Shown here piece after piece: positions 25,331-37,294 of a stretch of DNA of 64,000 bases. This DNA comes from Glandiceps talaboti (taxonomy: Eukaryota > Hemichordata > Enteropneusta > Spengelidae). Numbering within the stretch: position 1 is the first letter of the stretch; the number at the start of each line of letters is the position of its first letter. A model generated the notes under the pieces. It made no database searches and was not told the origin of the DNA. It saw only the letters and a list, made by a program, of their open reading frames with translations. The stretch is from the NCBI RefSeq assembly GCF_964340395.1, contig NC_135550.1, positions 30,799,176 through 30,863,175 on the forward strand, in the 5' to 3' direction. The position numbers and the translations under genes are program-made.

Positions 25331-28300
25331 CTTTTTAAAAGAGATTTCTATTTAGACCTATGGACACTGTGTTTAGGACTCGTGTTGCAAGTGAACAGCT
25401 TGATCACTAAAAAATCCGCCGTTTCAGGTATTCTTAGCGATCGAGGCTAAAGTCCAGCAACTGCTGTGAAAAATATCAACATTACTCTGGGGATTAAACG
25501 TTCACCAAGTTATACCCAACATGATCTTGTATTGACATAAAGGATCCTGTCTAAACGGATCAATCAGTGCCGAGTATTGGAATAGCTCCCTCATGCGCCA
25601 CAAATTGTTACATTAACAAGAACCATAATGCATATGACGCTGGGGAAAACTCAAGGTCAAGGCCTCATTGCTTAACATTGTACTTGACAATATAACCACT
25701 GTTGCAGTTTGCAGGCGTCATTGAAGCAATCGGTAGAGACCTGTTCTTCGGTTTCTTCTGGTAAGTGATGAAAGTTTGACAAATATTTCCAACCACTTCT
25801 AACGTTGAGGCTCATGATTGATTCAGACCCAATATTGTATTCAATGTCCCCCTTTGAAATCTTGCAAATACGCCTAAATATGCTGCATGCAAATAAATAC
25901 ATGTATTCGCGCTTGAAAGCGATTTATAGTTTGAATAATTGGTAAGTAGACATCGGTAGTGTCCGATCTAATAGTGTTTTGAAAATATTACAGAATGAAT
26001 TGCTTGCTCTCTTACTAAACAGTATCTAATAGGATATTTATGCAACTAGTGTGTTGTCGCTCACAATTAACAGACCTAAAAGTGAAAGTCCTGAATGCAG
26101 AATTTGTCTTATTTATTTGTGGTAAATATAACACGCCATTGCCCCTGGCAGGTCTAACTCTTAGTAGTCTACATATTTGTTTTCCATTTGATTGACCTCC
26201 AAAGAAAAGTGGTAAATTATTGATTTGACAGTGCCTCAAAATTAAAACTTTTTCCACGTAGCATCTACCAGTCTTTCAACGTAGGCAATATGTCTTATCT
26301 AATGTCCATGATTCAAGTTCAAGATAAATATTCAATGTCGTTTAATATATCTCGGTATTCGTTCATTAATAAGACTTACACAATCAATAGTGACAACGTA
26401 ATTCCATGGAGTTACCTGGTCCAGATCATCACAGTCCGTCCAGCCATTCTTATTGCGTTGTTATGGTATCAAAATATACATGAAACAAATACCACCGCGT
26501 TGTCGTTTTAAAAAATGGTGTCATTTTTCATCGTTTCCTAATTTACTTTCTGTTTGACTAGAATACATTTACTTTCAACCATAGCTAGGTACTTGAATGC
26601 GAACAAGGGGTATTTCCCTCAATACTGTATACTGCTTTTCTTTGCACGTGATTGGTCGAAATAAGCAAAGCAGGCTCTGATTGGTTCAAAGTGAACCATA
26701 TGCGCCCATCATGGGGGTCAGAAGTCACGTTGTTCCAGGTATTCATAATATCAAATCATTTGCTAAAATAGGATATGTGAATGATGTATTACCTTCTAAG
26801 ATTGGTGAGTATTTGCATTTAAACTTATAAAATACATACTGTGGTTATTACCCTCTTGATTGTGGGTACACATTTTAGGACAGGCAAAGGCTGCGCCGTT
26901 TCATTCTTATTACAATCCCTTCAATGACGTCGACTTTTTATCAAGGGCTGTGTATGGCCAAAAGGGAAACGAAATTCTTTTTAGCGACTGTAGTACATCC
27001 TGTTTTAGCACATGTCTCGAAAATAAAATGGAAATTGTACTAAAAGTGTCATTGCAACCCATTATAAAGTGTAATATCGTTTAGTAGAAGAGCGAAAGCT
27101 AAACACTGCAGGGTAAGGGTCTGCGTCTTTGTGATACACGGTACTGCTAAAGCTGTACAATGAGATTCGTAGAATTACTTACTCATTTGAATAAACCAAT
27201 AAAACGAAATCGAAAGAAGTAAAAACTGTTGACAATTCTTCTTATCTAGTCAATTATGAATATTGTCTCTTTATCAAAAACCCTGGTCATAATTATCTCA
27301 AATAGACATGATGAAATTTGATAAACTTACCAATGGAACCATCGCAATACAAGATTTTAGTGACGCAAAATACGTCATAATGTACGTCATAATGTGTTAT
27401 CTGTATGTATCTGTATGAAGTTAATAATGTATTATTTGTCGACTGTATATTGCTTTCATTTCTATATCACTGACACCATACGAATATTACATAGGATAAA
27501 AAAGCTTGCTTGTGTTATCCTATACTTTGTTCCAAGTTCAGATTTTGAAGCTCAACTTGGTATGATCTCAAAAGGCTCAGACATCGGTCGTCACAGTTAA
27601 TTTACTTGTAAATTCATGGCCCATGCCAATTTATCAAACATAACCTATTACGATTATTAACAAAGAATCACTTTGATGTTATTTGTTATGAGTAACCCCT
27701 TAGGAAGTAATTCATTATGAATTACTCATCGAGTGTTTTAAAAGACAGTTATTATTATTACAAGTACCTCTTAAAATTCATTGCCTAGATTTGATATAGC
27801 ATCTGTGCTATGATGGTACATTTTGTGTTCAAACATAAAATTTGACTGCTATTTGAAAGAGTGGTTTCTTATTTTAAATGACTGCTCTTTTCTTTCTTAA
27901 TAAATAAATAAATAGTTGTCATATGTCTCAATTGTAGATGGTGTATTTTCTGTGATTGAAAGCCTCACGTAGAAAGTTTGTGATGTCAATTGGAAATGTT
28001 GTCAGTAAATGCTGTTATTCATCATATATATTCATATGACTAAAGTTTGGCGTCAAAGTTGTTATTTTGTCTAGTAACAATTTCCTGAGGTCCATGTCTT
28101 GATTGCGATAAAACAAAAAGTGTACTTCTGATCATTTTATATTGAATTTTAGCAAAGGTCACTGTCTGTTTCTATTTTGAGTGGGAGTATGCCCATTCTA
28201 ATGAATTGAGCCATAATGGAGCGTTTTGCACGGGAAATTGTCCCTAATAGTCAACAGACAAGGTAAAACGGTAAACTCGACGTTTCGTCTATCATCATAT

Positions 28301-30409
28301 CAATCTCTTCTAAATTAATATAGTTTTTGTTGGTTCCATACATTTATTCTGCAACACAGTCTCTTTCCAAATCATCACAAAACGTCGTGTGAAGTAGTTA
28401 GCCTGAAGCGCTTTAAAAAACATTATATTGTCTGTTGGCAGTGTTTATTTTATCGCTCTGTATATCTGCCTGTCGGTCTATCTCTCTACGCAGCGATCGT
28501 CAACGTTCTAACCACTTAACTTATTCTCCACGCTCCTTCTTTATAAAGGAATGGAAGACAGATTCAACCATTATACAATAACCTGTGCAATTCTGGCTAT
28601 ATACTTGCCTGTCCTTTTCCATGCAACCTATTTTTCAGATAATTATACAATTACTTTCTGTTTTAGCCCATCCCTTCTTTCGTTTTACCTATCTGTCCTA
28701 TATCTTAAAACAACCATTTTGATAGGTCGAACAAAGATAATAACATCGACTTTGATTTGTTAGTTTAATGAAAAATTGCTAGATACAAATAATTGTACAT
28801 ACTCCAGGTATATGGTATACAAGGGATCTTGATTTTGATACTCAGAATTACTTTAATAGACCCGAATTCTGAAGAACAACGACGACCCCCTTTCCCCGTA
28901 CATTGACTTGTTTCCCTTTGTATACATACAGGTGTATTACAAGTCAAGTCATTATTTGCCTCAACGTGTCTGGTGCAGAGAGAAGTGGAACCTACGGTGT
29001 AAGTAAAATAAAAGTTTGTCTTTTTGATTTGTGTATTACCGACTAAAATAATTATATTTTGAAGGGTTTTGTTTAGTGTGCGACTGTGTTTTCTTGTATT
29101 GTCTTATTAAATGCATTCATTACAGCTGCGAATCGAACTGGGCTACATGGCGAACTTAGTTTGTGTTTGTTTAGAAAATGAACCATATAAAGAGCCCCCT
29201 CCCTTTCCATTGAAGACGGGTATTCAATTTCATATTACCGCTAAAAAAACTGAATTTTAAATACATTAAAAGAGAGATGTTAGACGAGAAATTATCAGAA
29301 ATTAGACTAGTACCAAGAATGTACCTGTCAATATGCCAACCATTGTCGGTGGTGCTATATCGTACCATGCCAGTCATACATTTGGTATGCACCTATAGGC
29401 GTCAACAAGGCTTCTACAAATACAAGTGTGTCAATTTTATCTTTGCATAATGCAAAAAGGGTCAATTAAATGACAGAAAAAGAAATAAAGTAAACGCCAA
29501 CAGTAAATAGCACGTTTTTTTTTTGTTGAATTACGATTCATTACGGAAAGGTTGCACAGGGTTACTACTTTATGTATTTCGCCTTAAAGTCATTCGCAGG
29601 CATTTGAGTTGCTCCAAAGTACACGATACGTATGACAACTGATTTAAAGTGAAAGAAAAGTTAAATTTCTATATACACATTTATTTGTATGAACTATTTA
29701 GTGTGGATGTAACACAATTTACTTACTTGGCAGAAAGTCACGTGACAATTTTTCGTTAACAAATCACTTTCAGAATATTGGAATTACGTCTTAACAAAAT
29801 TGCGATGTTTAAACTGATGAGTAGTTATTAACCGATATTGATTTATCCTTTTATCGGAATTTTGTCAGGTAAACACATTGAAAACAGTTTCCGAGTGTTA
29901 TTGATATTTGCCATAGACTTCCACGTACTAAACAACTTTAACAAAGAAATGTTTGGTATGTATGGCGGCCGATCGCAATCACAATCAATTTCATCTTCAA
30001 AATGGAAGGAATTTCAGCGTTTTATTCCAAACCCAGGAAGTATATTTTCGTATGGATTTCGTTATGAATAAAACCGAGTCTTCTAGTCAGTCCAATGACA
30101 AATGACGAGATAGGTAAAATATGCTGAGGTTGTTTTCCCCCCGAATATTTACACTTTTTGTCAGAAAACCTTAGCATTTGGGTGTTTGAGACACACACAA
30201 TTCTTGTTTGAAACACACACAATCCTTGTTCGAAACACACACAATTCTGGTCATAAGACCTTAGCATTTGCCGTTTTGTGCAACAATTTACTCTAAAACT
30301 GGACACATCAAAAGATGCGTCAGTTCCAGGCGACAAAACAAACACTCCAGTCGAAACCACACCAACTTGTGTCTGCATCAACTCTCATTGACGGAACCCT
30401 TGATGTCTT

Positions 30410-30549
30410 CTGTTTTAGAGTAAATTGTTGCAGAAAACAACCAAATGCTAAGGTCTTATGACCAGAATTGAGGTGTTCGAAACACACTGAATCCTGGTCA
30501 AAAGAGCTTAGCATTTGGGGATTTTCTGCAACAATTTACTCTAAAACAG
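30410..30549. repeat. 140-bp near-perfect palindrome
   Basis: The outer 28 bases (beginning CTGTTTTAGAGTAAATTGTT) are a perfect inverted match to the last 28 bases. The inner arms continue with minor mismatches to the centre near 30480. Its arms match the inner part of the 30150-31985 terminal repeats, so it is probably a small relative inserted in or derived from that element. Confidence 0.85.
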
Positions 30550-30837
30550 CACACACCAAAGGGCCGTCAACACGGATTGACAGTTCGGGTAGTCTACACG
30601 ACGGGTGTTTCGGTGACCAACAATTCTGACTCTCCGACGCCCCAGCGGTGGCAGTCGCTCGATCATGGATGGGTGGGTACCGCGGCTTGTTAGCGAAATT
30701 TCATATGTACCCCTTTTCCAGTTAATATTTCAATGAAAAAGACCCCCCCCCCCTTTTTTTTGTATACTGAATCTGGGAGAAAATCACTTCAAAAACCCCC
30801 TTTTTTTCCGAAATCCGGGAGGTTTTACCTTCAACTC

Positions 30838-30912
30838 GCTCTGGATTTCTACACTACGGGGTTCGGTTTCGACACGTCGTGTCGAAACCCCGTAGCGTAT
30901 AAATCCAGAGCT
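30838..30912. repeat. Imperfect 75-bp hairpin, GC-rich at its tip
   Basis: Arms starting GCTCTGGATTT and ending AAATCCAGAGC fold onto an apex of GGTTTCGACAC/GTGTCGAAACC with a 3-base loop. Short CTTCAAC-type sequences flank both sides. Confidence 0.75.
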
Positions 30913-31076
30913 ATACCTTCAACGCACAGTCGCTTGTAAACTGTTATTCCTTTCCTAAATGGTTTTATTCTTGTCTATGACGGTCCTAATACGGAACCAA
31001 TGACGTTATTATAGGGATTGGCGATATTCTTATAAAATCGGTAGCGATGCAATACCCCCCTACATACATGCAACAC

Positions 31077-31079
<3 letters not shown>

Positions 31080-31169
<90 letters not shown>
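31080..31169. repeat. (GA)n microsatellite
   Basis: About 90 bp of uninterrupted AG dinucleotides inside the composite element. Confidence 0.96.
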
Positions 31170-31172
<3 letters not shown>

Positions 31173-31345
31173 AATGGGGCATCGTACCCATATTCTCGGA
31201 GGGTGATCTGAAAAAGGTACCCCCTTTTTATGATTCCACGGACCTAGATGGCCGACGAGATGCGAAACATCCATTGGACCGCGACTAAGAAAACAGGTCG
31301 TAAATTGTGATATTGCGATTCTGAAGAGTCACTTTTACGGTAGGC

Positions 31346-31630
31346 ATGCTCGCAGACGTTGTACGCGTTTCGCTCAAGGGACGACTTACTCCGGCCGTAT
31401 GCAAGCAGGACTACTATCACGGCAGAGTACCATATTATTTGGATGAAGAATCATTGAAGTTTGAGCGTATCATACACCACTTTTTAAAATTTGATGTAGA
31501 CTCTGGACGTACGTACTCTACGAAAAGACACAGCGAGAGAGGGGTTAAAAAGGAGACACGAGAAACATCATCAGTGGAAAGCGGGATGGTCACCGAAAAC
31601 ACTGGACATCGCGTAGTAGACGTCTACTGA
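31346..31630 (+). CDS. Unrecognised 94-codon open frame inside the composite element
   Basis: An intact frame from ATG to stop, with higher GC than its surroundings and a charged, Lys/Arg/Glu-rich C-terminal half. It lies between the terminal inverted repeats of the 30150-31985 element. I recognise no domain. It could be a captured host exon, a relic of an element protein or chance. Confidence 0.2.
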   Translation: MLADVVRVSLKGRLTPAVCKQDYYHGRVPYYLDEESLKFERIIHHFLKFDVDSGRTYSTKRHSERGVKKETRETSSVESGMVTENTGHRVVDVY

Positions 31631-32485
31631 CTGCTCGAGCGCTCTCTTCAACGTTGAAAGCGGCATCTTTTGATGGTCATTAATGCTTAGCATTTGGGAC
31701 TTAATGTCAACAATTTACTCTGTTCGACAGACCAGAAGTTAGTGTGTCTTAGACACCACACGAAATTGTAACAATGTGTAAAGCAGGATGCTTTGAAGAA
31801 GTCACCTCCGACTAACGCATCTTTTGATGTGTTCTGTTTTAGAGTAAATTGTAGCATAAAACGTCAAATGCTAAGGTCTTATGACCAGGATTCAGTGTGT
31901 CTCAAACAAGGATTGTGTGTGTCTCAAACAAGAATTGTGTGTGTCTCAAACACCCAAATGCTAAGGTTATATGACAAAAAGTGTACAAGTTTTGACATTA
32001 TTAACATTACTTTGATATGCGTTCATTGACCTGAATATTTCACATTCATCTCAAAAGTATTTTGTATAAATATCAAAATTGTTGAGTAATGTGAAAATTC
32101 CCAACTATTGGCATTAGAGAGATTTCATTGAATCACATCACAAAACAATAATCTTCGTTGGTATTTTGCTTAGTGAAATATTAAATTCTGTTACGATACA
32201 ACAGTTTGTATATTCACTAACAGTTTACTGTGCAGTATCAAGTTTTTTTTGTTGGAGATGAAACAACTGAACAGTTTTGTGATAACATGAGCTCTCTACT
32301 GTTCTTGCCTCTGACACGATAAGCAATCATGATCACTGCGTGTTTTCCAAACAGTGTGACAGTCCCCTAACTTTTTGGGTGTCCTCATCAGTACAATTTC
32401 ATTAGGCCTATCTCAGTTATCTTCGTTTATTTTTAGATTTTCCTGTTTTTCTGCATTATATCTTTCTCTGTCGTCTACACACAGA

Positions 32486-33231
32486 ATGTATTCAGGGAAA
32501 AAGATGGAAGATGGAATTTATTCTTTATTGGGACTGTCGTCTACAAGTCAGTTTGAAAAGCGCGAAACAACAGCCGTAACGATCGGTGGAGTTGAGGCGT
32601 CATCCTCGTTCACGGCAAACAACGTGTCATCCTCGTTCACGGCAAACAACATGTCATCTACAATTGTTAGAGAAGGACTAAAACATGTTATTCACAACAA
32701 AAGAAAAGTTCAGGGATTGCCGACATTAGGTCTTGATAGTTTGTCCACAGGAATACAAAACACTAAACAGGTACGTAAGTCATCATTTTTGTGATTGTAA
32801 ATGATCACTCGACGCTATTTCAGAATATTTTTATGAGCAGTATAAGTGTCAGCTATCATCATGCAGCTAAAGTATGGTGATTACTTTTGGCCTCTTATCA
32901 TACATTCGTTCTTTCCCTTTTCTGTCATTTTTTGACTCTTTCTCTTACCCATGGAGTGTATCTAAAAAAATCTCGGCAAATGTTTTTGTTGTATTGGCTT
33001 ATTAACCGACAAACAACATATTTCCATAATGATTGCCAATTAAAGAATGAATGTACTAGAATTTACAGCCCGGCCTATGGATATGAATTTTGGCATCAGA
33101 GCTCAAAGACAATTTAAGGAAAGAAATGAACGGTCTATGGACCACCGGAACAGAAAAATAAATATTGTGGCCTAAATCCATTGGAAGAAAAATGAGATCT
33201 GGAGGTGACAGATTGCCGTACTAGGGACAAA

Positions 33232-33295
<64 letters not shown>

Positions 33296-34104
33296 TGTCA
33301 ATTTTATCCACGTCAAGCTCAGACCATTGTAGTTTCTATTTTCTATGATTTGACAATGAACATAACTATAGTTGTTTTTGGATATGTTTCAGTTGTCTTG
33401 TAACATTTACACAAAACCTTTGGCAAAACCTGGTAATTTCTTTTATAGGCTATCACTGACGACGAAGGTGGTGGTGAAGAGGATGATGATGCACATGACA
33501 TGTTATTACAAAAAAGGGAGAAAAATAGAATAGCGGCTCAGAGGAGTCGAGGCAAAAAAAGACAACGGCTAGACCAGCTGACAAAGGTTGGTTGGATTTA
33601 CAAGTATGCATACATACATACATACATACATACATACATACATACATACATACATACATACATACATACATACATACATACATACATACATACATACATA
33701 CATACATACATACAGTCAAACAACTTACTTACATGAAAAACTGTTTACAACAAAACTCAAATTATTATCAAAACGTTATTGATTGATCAAGTTGAAACTC
33801 TAATTCTTTCAAAGTTCCCAAACTTACAGTAAAACAATTCTAGTTTTGAAGTAAATGAAAACTGACCAAATTTGACTGTTATTTGTAACTATTTGCATTG
33901 CAGGAAGTGGACAAACTAGAAGAAGACGCTTTCAAATTAAGGAATGAAAAGAGAAAACTTAAAAGCGAGAAAAACAGATTATCACTCATGCTAAGGGTAC
34001 ATGAAATGAAATGCCCTCTGAGAACGAGTGAAACCTATGGAAGAGAAGAACATATCCATTCAGAGAATGCTCCAGGTTCTGTCTTCAGTGGAACTGTTCT
34101 TTGA
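32486..34104 (+). CDS. Gene B: ATF3/BATF-like bZIP transcription factor, 3 coding exons
   Basis: Exons 32486-32770, 33449-33586 and 33904-34104 join in phase 0 to give 207 aa. The ATG is one base after a good acceptor (a pyrimidine-rich tract ending CACACAG), so a 5'UTR intron is likely; Met7 is an alternative start. Residues 39-57 are a tandem duplication of SSSFTANN. Residues 61-75 carry the ATF3-like helix (VREGLKHVIHNKR). An acidic stretch (DDEGGGEEDDD) precedes the basic region KREKNRIAAQRSR (Asn121, Ser128), which resembles BATF (REKNRIAAQKSR). Zipper leucines are L139, L146, L153, L160 and L167, then H174 and EMKC. Core a-positions are V143, A150, K157 and K164, unlike the Asn and Ile of ATF3. 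Intron 1 carries (GAT)n and intron 2 a (CATA)n array 20 bp after the donor. The ATF3-like N-terminus with a BATF-like basic region suggests an old or hybrid-looking paralogue. Confidence 0.87.
33231..33296. repeat. (GAT)n array in gene B intron 1
   Basis: About 22 uninterrupted GAT units between the first two coding exons of gene B. Confidence 0.95.
33606..33713. repeat. (CATA)n array in gene B intron 2
   Basis: About 27 CATA units starting 20 bp downstream of the exon 2 donor. Read-through without splicing would append an IHTY repeat to the basic region, which explains the spurious open frame there. Confidence 0.95.
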
Positions 34105-36330
34105 GAAGAATTTCACCCACATTGACGGAAGGGTGATATTTCAAATGGCGCCAAGGCAGCTGTTATTCCCTCCAGGTTTTATCAGGACATTTCGTTCCGG
34201 TTTGTTATAATTACACTGTTTGCGTTGCCTTTATTTATTGACTCAGGAACTGTAGTATTTGACGGGTATTTTCTAGAAAACTCTACCTATCTTAGAGAAA
34301 GACATTCTATGTCTTGCACAGATGACGTTATTGAAATCCGTAAGAACAAACTCCACGAGTAGATTTATTGTCACCTGGGTATGATCAAAATTGCAGTGTT
34401 AAAAAATGTTAGAAGCTTCTCAATGTGAACGCTACGTTGACGCGTTGTATGTTTTCTCTTTTGCATGTTGCAATTATTGTGGTTACATTATCTATTTTAG
34501 TCAGTAATTTTATATTTAAAAGACAGCAAGCACACACACACTCACACACACACTCACACACACACACACATACGCACACACACACACACACAATACACAC
34601 ACACACACATACTTAGTATATATATTATACATACACATGAAAACTGGATGGTCTCAAGAAAACTCAACTCTGAGGGTTTCTAGAAGTTCTGACTAGTTTT
34701 CATCAGGTCAGTAAATTACAAATCTTAAATATATATTTAATCTTCGGGGCAATATTTCAACAAATGTATGTGCAATGTAGTATTTTCCGCCTCGGACGAT
34801 GTTTGAACCCCCATGCCACAAAATTATCGATAAAGAAATGGAATTCCAGTGTTGGGCTAGTTTGATTACCGATGAAGTCGAGGTTTCCATTTATAATGAA
34901 ATGTTAATTGACAGAACAATTTGCATGCCGATATCGGTGTTTTGACCCAGAACATTCTCTTTTGTTAGTACGTATTGCAATTATGTCACAGTAACATTTT
35001 AACAATTATACTACATATTGTGTACCGTAACTATTGTCCATTATGTATTGCGATAACAATTAAACTATGTTTTATCATTGTCATATACATTGGGGGTTTT
35101 CTTTAGTTGGTATTTGCATTGTTGATGGTGGACAATAACAGGGATACAGAGTGTAGCGAAAGAGGGCCTTGCAATACACGACAAAGGAAGGACCTAATTT
35201 CAATAACCCTACTAGTGACGTAACAGGTTCTGTTCGTACATGTCGGCTATATCTTAACTCTATACACCAAATCTACGAAGAGATGTAGTTGGGGAAATTG
35301 GGCACAATGAAGAGTAGGCGAAATTAGGCGTTATGGTTGAAAGTTGTATAACCTGGCAGTTTATTATTACCGTATCTACTATTCTTAAGGTACGTCAGTT
35401 CTGATACTTTGTTAATACTGATACATGAGTATGTTCCACTTATCAATGAATCATCACATTGTAAATTGTATAACCTCTTCTTAAGACACTTTGGGACAGC
35501 TAGAGGGGTTATTACAGGTAGATACCGTAGTCTCGTTATCAATTAGACGTTGGCTGTGTTTTGATGACATAAATACATAAATAGTTAGCCAGTATACTAT
35601 TCAGTCCTATAGAAAAACACCATAGATTTCTATGCTAATTAAGAACTGGGGTTCTTTATGCACATATCATTTTTATCAGAGTTCAGTATACACGGAGCTC
35701 ATTTTCTTTGATCAGTTATCAAAGGACTTCAAACTTTAAAAAAGAAGAAGAAAAATATGAAATGATATACAGGAATATCTTAAATGGAGTCATAATACTA
35801 GACGCCTCTTGTTCATAATAGTGCATCGTCAGTCATAAATAGGTTGAATTACAGTTTCGATGATATCAACGAATAAATATCAGAAAATAGACATGACCTG
35901 TAAACATTGTAAAGGATTGCTACACTCTCTGAAGAGATGTCAATGGTAAAAGTCAAATACATATAGCTACATGTATGTTTCGTTTTATACTACGTGTAAT
36001 GTTATCGCTTTCTAGTTCTTTTTTTCATAATTTTACATTTACAGTTTGTGCGTTTTACATATTTACGTATGATCTTTCATAATAAGAAAAATTTGACTTT
36101 GTACAAATTGGAAGAGAAAATTTTTGTAAAAACACATTAAGTTTATAATAATAAATACAACGCATATATAAAGAAAACTATCTCCGTACAGAGCCTATAT
36201 CAATTCTGATGCTAATTTCTGCCAATAAACTCTGGAAAATGTCCACAGACTGAAGCCTGTCAGTGTCTTTATGTAGAAGCCATGCCCTAGAAATTGCAAA
36301 CATGGCCACTATGATGTAAAGGTTTAATTG
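34105..36330. other. Gene B 3' flank
   Basis: Non-coding. It contains a (CA)n array at 34530-34611 and no recognisable gene. I found no confident poly(A) signal for gene B close to its stop codon. Confidence 0.55.
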
Positions 36331-37294
36331 TTTACTTAAAAGTCTGGCCATCGTGATCGATATTGTTTAGTTCAACGCATACAGTAGAAAGGTCTCGATC
36401 TGTTTCCAGAAAGATTTTACCCTTAGGCTTTTGCAATCAATAAGATGACTGTTAGAAAGGTCGTTCTCCACGTCATTACAAATGCTGCACTCACTGTTCT
36501 GTATCCATATACATCTATATAGATTGACACCATGGGAAAGATCATTTATGAATCGAAACATAAAGTTTGATATCAGTGGCTCCGATGGTTCTATCTCGCC
36601 ACAATACTGACCAATCATAAGAAGCCCCTAAACCTGACATTTTCAAGGGATCCATAGTGGTATAAACATTTATACTTATAAAAGACCAATAATACATCTT
36701 AGTGTAGGCATTTTGAATACATATGTGTTTCTTAGCAGTGTCATCCATAAGAGAAACATAGAGTGGTGGTAGTTCATCGACATTATTAAGTACTTCAGTA
36801 AGGACACTTCATCTTCGTTTGACAGACCATTGTTTTGGTATGGTGTTCTGATCAATAGATTGTACAGTTCATATACATCATTTGATTTGTCCTTCAGCCT
36901 TTCCAAAAATTCGCCCAGTTTAAACTATTCCATCATCTCCAATGATATCTTTCACAAATAAAATGTCTAATTTAAAATTCACCCAAGCTTTGAAATACAA
37001 AATTGTGCTTTCTAGGTCTATTCACTTTTTTTTCTAGATCCGTATCGATGTGTTAGTTTCAAAGACATATATTATGGGAATTGATATCAGTTCTGTTTTT
37101 AGTGATGAACTTGATAATGTTAACAATATATGGTAATTATACCATAAATATTTGTATTTATATCTGTGTTCTTTCTCTATGTTCAGTAATAGAAATACTA
37201 AATCTAGGTCACTTTCAAGTACACAAAATATTTTATTTAGGGCATCGTGATTAGATTTTTTTAACGTTTTTATTAAAATTGCCTTCTTTCGCAA
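36331..37294 (-). pseudogene. LINE ORF2 C-terminal fragment
   Basis: Several overlapping minus-strand frames read together like the end of a non-LTR retrotransposon ORF2. The upstream part has WVNFKLDILFVKDIIGDDGI and GEFLERL. The terminal part has the pattern Cys-x2-Cys ... His-x4-Cys ... FW (CSICNDVEN, SHLIDCKSL, KSFW), as in the zinc-knuckle-like tail of L1/Tx1-type elements. The frame changes at least three times over about 900 bp and no reverse-transcriptase core is present, so it is a 5'-truncated, decayed copy. The exact clade needs a profile search. Confidence 0.7.

Larger units (their letters stand above)
21760..30149. other. Intergenic spacer between genes C and the composite element
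   Basis: No gene is supported. The region contains a trinucleotide array (22058-22185), a GT/GTAT/CTGT block followed by a satellite of about 150 bp (24343-25330), and otherwise unremarkable AT-rich DNA with short open frames and no recognisable domains. The nearest CRE-like sequence, TGACGTCG at 26925, is imperfect. Confidence 0.6.
30150..31985. mobile_element. Composite element with terminal inverted repeats of about 175 bp
   Basis: The left arm (30150-30322) and the reverse complement of the right arm (about 31810-31985) both begin TACACTTTTTGTCA. They continue through CCTTAGCATTTGGGTGTTTG, a triplicated GAAACACACACAATnCTTG-type unit, and CAATTTACTCTAAAAC, with roughly 85-90% identity by eye. 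The total length is 1.84 kb. The interior holds a 140-bp palindrome, a second hairpin, a (GA)n array and a 94-codon open frame. No transposase is visible, so it is probably a non-autonomous DNA element with nested insertions. No target-site duplication is obvious. Confidence 0.72.
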
